A stretch of DNA of 64,000 bases from Porphyrobacter sp. ULC335. GTDB lineage: Bacteria > Pseudomonadota > Alphaproteobacteria > Sphingomonadales > Sphingomonadaceae. A model generated the notes under the pieces. The model saw only the letters and a list, made by a program, of their open reading frames with translations. It searched no databases and had not been told where the DNA came from. The position numbers and the translations under genes are program-made. Shown here in pieces: positions 31,094 to 39,342 of the stretch (position 1 is its first letter; every line of letters starts with the position of its first letter). The stretch spans positions 1,302,001 to 1,366,000 of the forward strand of contig NZ_CP078091.1 of NCBI RefSeq assembly GCF_025917005.1. The letters are read 5' to 3'.

Positions 31094-32254
31094 ATGACAG
31101 CTCGGCCATTGGCAGGCGTTACCGTGCTTGAAATGGGCACCTTCATCACCGGCCCTGCCGCCGGGATGCTGCTGGCCGACATGGGCGCGGATGTCATCAA
31201 GGTCGAACAGCCCGGCACCGGCGATCCCTTCCGCAGCTTCAAGGGTGAACTCTATTCGCCCCACTTCCAGACCTATAACCGCAACAAGCGCTCGATCACC
31301 ATCGATCCCAAGAACCCCGAGGACTTGGCCGTGCTCGACCGGCTGGTGGCCGAAGCGGACGTGTTCATCCAGAACTTCCGCCCCGGCGTGGCGGACCGGC
31401 TGAAGGTCGATGCGGCGCGGCTCCAGGCGATCAACCCCGCGCTGGTCTATGCCTCGATCTCGGGCTTCGGGCCCGAGGGGCCGGAGCGTGATCGCCCCGC
31501 TTTCGACACCGTGGCGCAGGCCGCCAGCGGATTCCTGCGGCTGCTGGTCAACCCCGAGCATCCCCGCGTCGTCGGTCCGGCGATCGCCGACGCCATGACC
31601 GGCTTCTACACCGCATTGGGCATTCTGGCGGCACTCAATGAACGCCACACCACCGGCAAGGGCCGCGTGGTCGAAACCTCGATGTTCGAGGCGATGTGCC
31701 ACTTCAACCTCGACGATTTCACCCACCTGCTCTCCGCCGATCAGGTGATGGGGCCATACTCGCGCCCCCACGTCTCGCAGAGCTATGTTTTCCAATGCGC
31801 CGACGGCAAGTGGCTGGCGCTGCACATGTCCTCCCCGCCCAAGTTCTGGGAGAACCTCGCGATTGCCGTGGGCCAGCCCGACATGCTGGGCCTGCCCGCC
31901 TTCGCCAGCCGCGAAGCGCGCATCGCGCATTACGAAGATGTCGTCGCCTTTCTCGCCCCGATCTTTGCGCAGCAGACCCGCGATCACTGGACGGCGGAGC
32001 TGACCCGCCTCGAAGTCCCCAATTCGCCCGTCTATGACAGTGCCGAAGTCCTCGCCACCGAGCAGGCCAAGGTGCTCGGCATCGAAGTGACCGACGCGCA
32101 CGGGCCGAAGGGCGAGTTCCGCACGATCCGTTTCCCCCTCAGCTTCGATGGCGAACGGATGGACAGCGTCACCGCGCCGCCCCTATTGGGGGCCGACGAC
32201 GCGGCGGTTCGCCGCTCCATCGAAAGGCCGGTGCATGGGATCCGCAGGGGCTGA
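31094..32254 (+). CDS. CaiB/BaiF family CoA-transferase (class III)
   Basis: 386 aa. By family it moves CoA between carboxylic acids through an aspartyl-CoA intermediate. Opening LAGVTVLEMGTFITGPAAG and ADMGADVIKVEQPGTGDPFR are signatures. The catalytic Asp is in IADAMTGFYTALGILAAL. RNKRSITIDPKNPEDLAVL also matches. IclR starts inside its 3' end, so both are one operon. It probably activates an acid for the divergent lyase. Confidence 0.92.
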   Translation: MTARPLAGVTVLEMGTFITGPAAGMLLADMGADVIKVEQPGTGDPFRSFKGELYSPHFQTYNRNKRSITIDPKNPEDLAVLDRLVAEADVFIQNFRPGVADRLKVDAARLQAINPALVYASISGFGPEGPERDRPAFDTVAQAASGFLRLLVNPEHPRVVGPAIADAMTGFYTALGILAALNERHTTGKGRVVETSMFEAMCHFNLDDFTHLLSADQVMGPYSRPHVSQSYVFQCADGKWLALHMSSPPKFWENLAIAVGQPDMLGLPAFASREARIAHYEDVVAFLAPIFAQQTRDHWTAELTRLEVPNSPVYDSAEVLATEQAKVLGIEVTDAHGPKGEFRTIRFPLSFDGERMDSVTAPPLLGADDAAVRRSIERPVHGIRRG

Positions 32255-33065
32255 CGCCGCAGACAAGCTTGCCGGGGGGAAAGACCCGGAATTTCTCTCG
32301 ACGCTGGAGCGGGGCCTGCGCGTCCTCAAGGCGTTTGACGAGGATCACCCCGAAATGACCCTCTCCGAGGTGGCAGCCAAAACGGCGCTGCCCCCGGCGG
32401 TGGCGCGGCGCTGCCTGATCACGCTGGTGGAGCTGGGTTACGTTGGCCAGCACGAGCGCAAGTTCCTGCTGCGCCCGGCGGTGCTGACCATTGGTTCGGC
32501 CTTCCTTGCCTCGATGCAGATCGAACAGGTGGTGCTGCCCCCCTTGCAAGGGCTGCGCGACCAGACCGGCGACAGCGCGTCGCTCGCCGTGCTGTCAGGG
32601 GCGGAGATCCTCTACGTCGCCCATGTCTCGACCGACCGGCGCTTCCGCGTGGCGGCGGGGGTGGGCACGCGCTTTCCCTTCCACGCAACCTCGCTGGGCA
32701 AGGCGCTCGCAGCGCACCTGCCCGAGGGCGAGCGGGAGAGCCTGATGGCTGCCGCCCCGTTCCAGCGCTTCACCGAACGCACCGTCACCGATGGCGCGGC
32801 GATGGCCGAGCGCCTGAACCTGATCGCCACGCGCGGTTACGATTCGGCGCTGGATGAACTCGATTACGGCATCGTCTCGGTCGCGGTGCCGATCTTCGGG
32901 CGTGGCGGGCGGGTGATTGCCAGCATCAACTGCTCCACCTCGACCACCCGCATTTCGCAAGACGAGCTGGTGCGCACCCGCCTGCCGCTGCTGCGCGAGG
33001 CTGCGGGCGAGATCGAGGCGTCGCTGAAGCGCTGGCCCGCGCTTGAGGCCTCGCTGCGGCCTTAG
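32235..33065 (+). CDS. IclR-family transcriptional regulator
   Basis: 276 aa. An N-terminal winged helix (LSTLERGLRVLKAFDEDHP, LSEVAAKTALPPAVARRCL) is followed by an IclR effector domain with FPFHATSLGKALAAHLPEG and the C-terminal LDELDYGIVSVAVPIFGRGG. This resembles PcaR/PobR-type activators or repressors of aromatic catabolism. Its ATG lies 20 bases inside the CoA-transferase gene. The likely targets are the two double inverted repeats at 31003 and 34955. Confidence 0.92.
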   Translation: MGSAGADAADKLAGGKDPEFLSTLERGLRVLKAFDEDHPEMTLSEVAAKTALPPAVARRCLITLVELGYVGQHERKFLLRPAVLTIGSAFLASMQIEQVVLPPLQGLRDQTGDSASLAVLSGAEILYVAHVSTDRRFRVAAGVGTRFPFHATSLGKALAAHLPEGERESLMAAAPFQRFTERTVTDGAAMAERLNLIATRGYDSALDELDYGIVSVAVPIFGRGGRVIASINCSTSTTRISQDELVRTRLPLLREAAGEIEASLKRWPALEASLRP

Positions 33066-33212
33066 GGGGCAGGGCGATACGAGCGCCCACTTTCGCGCGG
33101 GCGCAGAAAAACCTGCCGGTCGTGAAACGACGCCCGTCTCGCTGCAAGGATCATCGCAAGCAATTTCTGCTGCTGAGGTTGGCTTCAACGCCCGGTCAGA
33201 ATATGCTGCATT

Positions 33213-34748
33213 ATGCGTTCTGTTCTCACAGCGGTGTTGCTCGGGGTCGCCCTGATCTCTCCACCATCCGATGCTATCGCTAGAACGCTCAGCGACCAGC
33301 AGGTGGCCCGACTGGATTTCGAGGAGCTGCGGTTCGTTTGTCCGCTCGGCGGGGAGAAATTCAAACAGGCGGTGACGCATCCGCATTTTCCGTTGGAGAG
33401 CTTTCCGGACGGCAGTCATCCCGGCGACGAATGGATTGATCAGGTCATCCCCGAATGCCCCGACAATGGCCTGCTGATCCTCCCCGACTACGCCGCCACG
33501 CCGGAAGGGCAGGTGCCGCCGCAATATTACACCTACAGCGCCGCCGATCTCGATCGCTTGCCCGGCCTGCTCGCAAGCGCGGATTGGCAGGCACTGCGCG
33601 GGCAGACCCGCACCTTGCGTGGCTATTGGCTGGCGACGCAGTTGGGCCTTGCGGCGAAGGCGCGGTGGCATTTGCTGCTGCACGCCAGTTGGGGCGCAGA
33701 AGATGGCGAGCAACGACGTACCGCGCTGGAATGGCTGCTGCGCGATGGCCCTGGGCTGATCGAAGCGGCTTTTGCCGGGAAAATAGAGGAAGAAATCTGG
33801 GCCCGCGAACGGATCGTCAATGCCACCCGCGAATTGGGCCGTTTCGAGGACGCCGCAGCGCTAATTGGGCTCGACGCCGCGCTTGTGCCTATCAACGGCA
33901 CGGATACCTCGCCAGAACTGGTGGATGATCCCATGGGCCTTGCTCTTGGCGCCCGTGACGACGACCGTTTCGCCATTGATCTCCTGAGCGATGACATGGC
34001 TGGCCGGGTCTGCAATCTGGCGGAATACGCCCAATATCGCGGTGCTCATGCCGCGGAACGCTGTGCCGCCCGGGAACGGCGTTCTCAGGCCCGGCAGGCC
34101 ATATTGGACGAGGCCTTCGAACTATCCCGGAACATCGCAGCGCTTGACATAGAATGCGAAAGGGTAGCCGAGGCCGCCCGCCGCCCAGCCTTGGCGCGGG
34201 CCTGCGACTATCGCCAGTCCGATCTCAGTCAAGCCGAGGCGGACAGCATGCTGAAGCTGCAAACCGATACGGTGGCAGAGGCTTGCTGGGTCGGCCCGAC
34301 CAAGGTCCCCACGATTACGACGATGGACAAAGCCTGCGCCGGTTATCGCTGGGCCATGGGCGCAGTGGTGCTCCATCTTCTGGTGCGCGACGCGCGCGCC
34401 TATGACATCCTCTGCAAACAGATGCCGGTCACTTATGAAGAGGATGACGAGGTCAATCTCGCCTGCACGCAAGCAACGGACAGGCTTGCCGACATTGGTG
34501 CGCTGGAGTTGTGGAAAGATCTGCCTGCCCTACGCAGATATTGTGCGAAGACCGATCTGGAACAGCGAAGCCGCGCGCATATCGTCGCCTGCGTCTGGAC
34601 GGAATTCCACAACGAGAAGAACCCGCCCGAGGCATATGCGCTGGAATATCTCAACGGCCCGATGTTCTTCGACGCATTGACCGAGCACGCGGTCCCCTAT
34701 GCCCGAAAGCTGGTCGAAAAGCTGATCGCCGAACGGAGCGAGCGCTAA
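33213..34748 (+). CDS. Secreted protein of unknown function
   Basis: 511 aa. Signal peptide MRSVLTAVLLGVALISPPSD, cleavage near AIA. After it comes LRFVCPLGGEKFKQ, then a long helical region with many Ala, Arg and Glu and repeated TPR/Sel1-like helical pairs (for example RERIVNATRELGRFEDAAAL and AARRPALARACDYRQ). Cysteines are spaced through the C-terminal half, consistent with disulfides in the periplasm. I do not recognise the family. It separates the IclR gene from the TonB receptor, and it reads as an insertion in an otherwise coherent catabolic cluster. Confidence 0.72.
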   Translation: MRSVLTAVLLGVALISPPSDAIARTLSDQQVARLDFEELRFVCPLGGEKFKQAVTHPHFPLESFPDGSHPGDEWIDQVIPECPDNGLLILPDYAATPEGQVPPQYYTYSAADLDRLPGLLASADWQALRGQTRTLRGYWLATQLGLAAKARWHLLLHASWGAEDGEQRRTALEWLLRDGPGLIEAAFAGKIEEEIWARERIVNATRELGRFEDAAALIGLDAALVPINGTDTSPELVDDPMGLALGARDDDRFAIDLLSDDMAGRVCNLAEYAQYRGAHAAERCAARERRSQARQAILDEAFELSRNIAALDIECERVAEAARRPALARACDYRQSDLSQAEADSMLKLQTDTVAEACWVGPTKVPTITTMDKACAGYRWAMGAVVLHLLVRDARAYDILCKQMPVTYEEDDEVNLACTQATDRLADIGALELWKDLPALRRYCAKTDLEQRSRAHIVACVWTEFHNEKNPPEAYALEYLNGPMFFDALTEHAVPYARKLVEKLIAERSER

Positions 34749-34852
34749 CCAGGCCCAATATCCCGGCTTTCTGGGCGCATTCAGGCACAGCGCAGGGATA
34801 ATCTGCCCCCTCCTGAGGAGTGGCGGCTTTCCACCCACAAGCACCCGCAAAG

Positions 34853-34915
34853 CCACCTCTAACGCTCTCCAAGGCACCTCTGACGCAGGCTGGGTTACCT
34901 CTGGCGCGGCCTGAA
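34853..34915. repeat. Three 21-bp direct repeats with core ACCTCTRRCGC
   Basis: Units start at 34853, 34874 and 34895, exactly 21 bp (two helical turns) apart. They read ACCTCTAACGC, ACCTCTGACGC and ACCTCTGGCGC at the same phase. They lie 40 bases upstream of operator B and about 140 bases before the TonB receptor ATG, an activator-site position. The rest of this 309-bp intergenic stretch holds nothing else clear. Confidence 0.6.
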
Positions 34916-34954
34916 ACGCCGCGCAGCGTGGCCGCGTTGCCACAATCCCGAGAT

Positions 34955-34986
34955 TTCGCATATCGAAGTTGACTTCGCATTGCGAA
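34955..34986. promoter_or_regulatory. Operator B: TTCG-N5-CGAA-GTTGAC-TTCG-N5-CGAA
   Basis: Same double inverted repeat as operator A; over the 24-bp core, 20 positions are identical. It ends 71 bases before the TonB receptor ATG, placing that receptor and the genes behind it under the same regulator. Confidence 0.8.
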
Positions 34987-35057
34987 TTTCATAGTTGCAG
35001 CCTAGGGAGGGGTCGCCAAAAGAGCGGCGCGTTCGCGCGCACACAGGGGAGAGTTGT

Positions 35058-37277
35058 ATGAAGTTTCCGGGCATGAGCCTCGCCGCGCGCGGGCTTGTCA
35101 GCACCACGGCCATCGCTGTCGCCGCGCTCGCCGCCGCGCCGCTCGCCGCACAGGACGCCGCAGCACAGGAAGAGGCCAGCGACGATCAGGGCATCGTCGT
35201 CACCAGCTTGCGCCGCAGCGAAACCCTTCAGGACACGCCCGCAGCGGTGACCGCGTTTGATTCCCAGGCGATCCAGAACGCCGGGATCGAGCGTCCGGCG
35301 GACTTCATCGCCCTGACCCCCAACGTGAACCTCGTCGAGACGCAGAACGCGGGCAATGCCTTCGTCATCATTCGCGGCATCACCCAGAACCGCAACTCCG
35401 AGCCTTCGGTCGCGGTGATCGTTGACGGCGTGCAGCAGGTGAACCCGGCGCAGTTCAATCAGGACCTGTTCGATATCGAGCAGATCGAAGTGCTCAAGGG
35501 TCCGCAGGGCGGCCTTTACGGACGCAATGCCATCGGCGGCGCGATCATCATCACCACCAAGCCCGCGACCGACGAGTTTGCGGGCAATGTCACTGCCGGT
35601 GTGGACAATGGCTTCGGCTATTTCCTGCGTGGCGGGATCAGCGGGCCGATTGCCGAGAACGTCAAGTTCCGCATCGCCGGGTCATATTACAACACCGACG
35701 GCTTCATCCAGAACACCTTCCTGAATGACGAAGCCGATCCGGTCGAGGATTTCAGCCTGCGCGGCAACCTCGTGATCGAGGCGACCGACAAGCTGACCTT
35801 CGATCTGCGCGGTTCGGTGAACCAGCTGCGCACGCAGGGCCTTTATTACAACATCGTCGGTGACGTGAACACGGTTGCCGATGTCGAGGTGAACAACCCC
35901 GGCCAGAACGACCGCGATATCTACAACATCGCGCTGAAGGTCGAATATGCGGGCGACAACGCCGTGCTCACCTCGGTGTCGTCCTACGACACGGTCAAGG
36001 AAGTGCTGACCGGGGACGCCTTCGACTTCAAGCCGATCCCGGACAGCTTCTTCTTCAACCTGTTCGAATTCCTGTTCGGCGCGGGCAACGGCTTCGACCT
36101 CAACCAGAGCCAGTATCTGAACGTCAAGGCGTTCAGCCAGGAAGTGCGCCTCGCCTCGCCCGAGGATGGCCGCGCGCTGAACTGGATGGTCGGCGGCTAC
36201 ATGATCGACACCACCCGCTTCATCTCGACCGGCAACATGATCGATACCGGGCAGGGCGTCTTCCCGGTGTTCCGCAGTCCTTCGACCAACCCGATCAACC
36301 CGCAGTTCTCCTATCTGGCCGATGGTCAGGAGAACTTCGCCTGGGCGCTGTTCGCCAATGCAGGTTACGAGTTTTCGCCGCAGTTCCGCGCCGATGCCTC
36401 GCTGCGCTATGACCGCGACCGCCGCCGCCAGACAACGCTGACCCCGCAGGCCTTCCTGCCCAACGTGCCGGGCGTGCCGCAGGCCGTGAGCGGCGAGGTG
36501 CGCACTGTCACCTTCGACGATTGGCAGCCCAAGCTGACCCTCACCTATGAACCGACCCCCGATCTGACGATCTACGGCGGCTATTCGCGCGGCTTCCGTT
36601 CGGGCGGGTTCAACCAGACCGGCGTCGGCGCGGAAGCGGTGAACAATGGCATTGTCGGCGTGGGCGATATCTTCAACTCCGAAACCGCCGACACCTTCGA
36701 GATCGGGGCCAAGGCCCAGCTCGGCCCGGTGCGTCTGGCGGGCGCGGCCTACACCACCAAGTCGGAAAACAGCTACTTCTTCGTCTTCCTCGCCCAGTCC
36801 TCGACCCAGAACCTCGGCAACATCCCCGAGACGCGGATCAACGGCTTCGAGCTGGAAGCGACGGCGGAGATCCTCCCCGATCTCGACATCAACGCCGCAA
36901 TCGGCGTGACCGACAGCGAGATCAATGCCTTCGCCGACCCGTCGGTGATCGGCAACGAAGCGCCGCAGATCTCGCGTTATACATTCAACCTCGGCGCGCA
37001 ATATGCAGGCCCGATCAGCGACAGCGTCGATGGCCTGCTGCGGATCGACTATCGCCGCATCGGCAAGACCTGGTGGGAGCCGTTCAACACCACGGTCCGT
37101 CAGCCGGTCGATCTGGTCGATGTGCGTGCGGGCGTGACGCTCGGCAACGGCGTGTCGATCACTGCCTTCGCGCAGAACCTGTTCGACGAGACGTATAATG
37201 CCGAATTCTCGCCCGGCGGCTTCGTCTTCCGTGCCCGTCCGGCCCGCTACGGGTTTGAAGTCGGTTACAAGTTTTAG
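35058..37277 (+). CDS. TonB-dependent outer-membrane receptor
   Basis: 739 aa. Signal peptide to about residue 31 (AAPLAAQ). Plug domain: GIVVTSLRRSETLQDTPAAV (TonB-box-like start), VVIRGI-like FVIIRGITQNRNSEPSVAV, and EQIEVLKGPQGGLYGRNAIG. The C-terminal barrel ends ARPARYGFEVGYKF with a terminal aromatic residue. By family it takes a scarce or bulky substrate through the outer membrane using TonB energy. The start follows AGGGGAGAG. It heads the run WrbA, VOC, hydrolase, MetE-like; the substrate is probably what that cluster degrades. Confidence 0.93.
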   Translation: MKFPGMSLAARGLVSTTAIAVAALAAAPLAAQDAAAQEEASDDQGIVVTSLRRSETLQDTPAAVTAFDSQAIQNAGIERPADFIALTPNVNLVETQNAGNAFVIIRGITQNRNSEPSVAVIVDGVQQVNPAQFNQDLFDIEQIEVLKGPQGGLYGRNAIGGAIIITTKPATDEFAGNVTAGVDNGFGYFLRGGISGPIAENVKFRIAGSYYNTDGFIQNTFLNDEADPVEDFSLRGNLVIEATDKLTFDLRGSVNQLRTQGLYYNIVGDVNTVADVEVNNPGQNDRDIYNIALKVEYAGDNAVLTSVSSYDTVKEVLTGDAFDFKPIPDSFFFNLFEFLFGAGNGFDLNQSQYLNVKAFSQEVRLASPEDGRALNWMVGGYMIDTTRFISTGNMIDTGQGVFPVFRSPSTNPINPQFSYLADGQENFAWALFANAGYEFSPQFRADASLRYDRDRRRQTTLTPQAFLPNVPGVPQAVSGEVRTVTFDDWQPKLTLTYEPTPDLTIYGGYSRGFRSGGFNQTGVGAEAVNNGIVGVGDIFNSETADTFEIGAKAQLGPVRLAGAAYTTKSENSYFFVFLAQSSTQNLGNIPETRINGFELEATAEILPDLDINAAIGVTDSEINAFADPSVIGNEAPQISRYTFNLGAQYAGPISDSVDGLLRIDYRRIGKTWWEPFNTTVRQPVDLVDVRAGVTLGNGVSITAFAQNLFDETYNAEFSPGGFVFRARPARYGFEVGYKF

Positions 37278-37287
37278 GGGTTAGATC

Positions 37288-37890
37288 ATGACCAAGGTGC
37301 TGGTGCTCTACTATTCGAGCTATGGTCATATCGAGGCCATGGCCGCTGCGGTTGCCGAGGGCGCTGCCAGCGTCCCCGGCACCGAGGTGACGGTCAAGCG
37401 CGTCCCCGAATTGGTGCCGGAGACGGTGGCGGCGGCTTCAGGAATGAAGGTTGACCAGCGCGCTCCGATTGCGACCCCGGACGAGTTGGCGGATTACGAC
37501 GCGATCATCTTCGGCACACCCACCCGCTTCGGCAACATGGCCGCGCAAATGCGCAACTTCCTCGATCAGACCGGCGGGCTTTGGTTCACCAAGGCGCTGG
37601 TCGGCAAGGTCGGGAGCGTGTTCGTCTCCACCGCCAGCCAGCACGGCGGGCAGGAGACCACCATCACCTCGTTCCACACCACGCTGCTGCATCACGGCAT
37701 GGTGATTGTCGGCCTGCCCTATACCTTCGCGGGCAATTCCGAGATGGGCGAGATCAGCGGCGGCACCCCCTATGGCGCGAGCACTTTGGCGGGTAATGAC
37801 GGCAGCCGGATGCCGAGCGACAACGAGCTTGACGGTGCCCGCTTCCAGGGCGCGCACGTGGCCAAGATCGCTGCCAAGCTGGCCGCTTGA
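37288..37890 (+). CDS. wrbA: NAD(P)H:quinone oxidoreductase, WrbA family
   Basis: 200 aa flavodoxin-like FMN protein. By family it makes two-electron reductions of quinones. FMN loop [18 protein letters not shown] (about 7-24), then [20 protein letters not shown] and [12 protein letters not shown] are WrbA signatures. It starts 10 bases after the TonB receptor stop, so it is in the same transcript. In this context it may keep a hydroquinone intermediate reduced before ring cleavage. Confidence 0.92.
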   Translation: MTKVLVLYYSSYGHIEAMAAAVAEGAASVPGTEVTVKRVPELVPETVAAASGMKVDQRAPIATPDELADYDAIIFGTPTRFGNMAAQMRNFLDQTGGLWFTKALVGKVGSVFVSTASQHGGQETTITSFHTTLLHHGMVIVGLPYTFAGNSEMGEISGGTPYGASTLAGNDGSRMPSDNELDGARFQGAHVAKIAAKLAA

Positions 37891-37911
37891 TTGACTACAG
37901 GAGACCGCACG

Positions 37912-38457
37912 ATGACGAAGATTTTGGCGAACCGCCTGCACCACACCGCCTATGTCACCAAGGACCTCGAAGCGACCCGCGCCTTCTATGAAGACGTGCT
38001 CGGCTTCCCGCTGATGGCGACCTATTGCGAGAAGGACGAACTGTTCGGCAAGGAACGCGTCTATTGCCACGTGTTCTTCGAACTGGCCGATGGCAGCGCG
38101 CTCGCCTTCTTCCAGTTTGCCGATCCGGACGACCAGGCCGAATTCGGCCCCGAAATGCCGTCCAGCCCCTTCATCCACATCGCGCTACAGGTCGATGCCG
38201 AGGGCCAGGCCGAATTGGCCAAGCGCATCGCCGCCGCCGGGATCGTGGAACCGCAGACCTATGTGCTGGAGCATGGCTATTGCCGCTCGCTCTATGTCAC
38301 CGATCCCAATGGCATGATCATCGAATTCACCCATGATGATCCGCGCGCCGCGCCGCTCGATGCAGACCGCCGTACGGCAGCCCACGCCGAATTGAAGCGT
38401 TGGCTCGCCGGGCAGCACCACAACAACAACCCGTTCCGCGCCGAAGAAGCGGCCTGA
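37912..38457 (+). CDS. VOC-superfamily protein (extradiol dioxygenase/glyoxalase-like)
   Basis: 181 aa, two beta-alpha-beta-beta-beta units in one chain. Likely metal ligands are H in RLHHTAYVTKDLEATRAFY, H in FIHIALQVDAEG and E in DPNGMIIEFTHDD. The C-terminal tail is His/Asn-rich (GQHHNNNPF). The AGGAGA before this ATG decides the start. Short VOC proteins include ring-cleaving dioxygenases, glyoxalases and isomerases; ring or thiol chemistry fits the neighbours but is inference. Confidence 0.82.
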   Translation: MTKILANRLHHTAYVTKDLEATRAFYEDVLGFPLMATYCEKDELFGKERVYCHVFFELADGSALAFFQFADPDDQAEFGPEMPSSPFIHIALQVDAEGQAELAKRIAAAGIVEPQTYVLEHGYCRSLYVTDPNGMIIEFTHDDPRAAPLDADRRTAAHAELKRWLAGQHHNNNPFRAEEAA

Positions 38458-38481
38458 GCCAGCGCAACAGGGCCGCCGCTA

Positions 38482-39342
38482 ATGCCTGCTGCCCATGTTG
38501 CCGCGCCTGAGCCGGTGCAGTTCGTCGATGTCGCGGTCCCCGGCGGCGTGCTGTCCGTTGCGGTGGCCGGGGCCAGATCGCTGGGGCGCGCGCCGCTGAT
38601 CCTGCTGCACGGCTGGACGCTCGATCACCGCATGTGGCAGCCGCAGATCGCCGGGCTGGGGCAGGAGTATTTTCTCGTCATGCCCGACCGGCGCGGGTGC
38701 GGGCGCACGGCAGCCCCGCCAGACCTTGGGCGCGAAGCTGATGACGTGATCGCCATCGCCGATGCGCTGGAGTTGGATCGCTTCGCGCTTGCCGGATTGT
38801 CGCAAGGGGCAAGCGTGGCGCTGGATGTGGCGCGGCAATATCCCCACCGCCTCAACGCCGTGGTCGTCTCGGGCACGCCCTTGCCCGGACTGGTGGCACG
38901 CGACGAGCCTATCGATCTTGATCGCTATGCGGCGCTGGCGGCGGCGGGCGACATGGCGGCGCTGCGGGCCGACTGGGCACGCCATCCGCTGATGCAGGCC
39001 CATGCGCCGGCCGCGCGCGATCTGCTGGCGCTGATGCTGGCCGATTATGACGGTCGCGATCTGCTTGCCCCGTCCGACCCGCCCGAACTGTCCGGCGCCG
39101 TGCTGGGCGCGCTGGGCGTGCCGCTGCTGGCCGTGACCGGAGAGCATGATACCGCATGGCGGCGCGCCTGTGCCAAGGCGCTCGCCGCGGTCGTCCCGCG
39201 CGCGATGCACGGGTTGGTCCCGGGCGCGGGCCACCTCGCCAATGCTGACAATCCCGAACGCTTCAACGCGATGCTGGGCGCCTTCCTGCACAACGCTGCT
39301 GCGCAATTGTCTTCCCCTTTGCAAACAAGGCCGAACCCATGA
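38482..39342 (+). CDS. Alpha/beta hydrolase
   Basis: 286 aa. Oxyanion region LHGWTLDHRMW, nucleophile elbow GLSQG (Ser about residue 112), catalytic His in VPGAGHLANADNP. This resembles 3-oxoadipate enol-lactonase and ring-cleavage hydrolases. No signal peptide. Its stop overlaps the start of the MetE-like gene (ATGA). It probably hydrolyses a ring-fission or ester intermediate in the cluster. Confidence 0.86.
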   Translation: MPAAHVAAPEPVQFVDVAVPGGVLSVAVAGARSLGRAPLILLHGWTLDHRMWQPQIAGLGQEYFLVMPDRRGCGRTAAPPDLGREADDVIAIADALELDRFALAGLSQGASVALDVARQYPHRLNAVVVSGTPLPGLVARDEPIDLDRYAALAAAGDMAALRADWARHPLMQAHAPAARDLLALMLADYDGRDLLAPSDPPELSGAVLGALGVPLLAVTGEHDTAWRRACAKALAAVVPRAMHGLVPGAGHLANADNPERFNAMLGAFLHNAAAQLSSPLQTRPNP

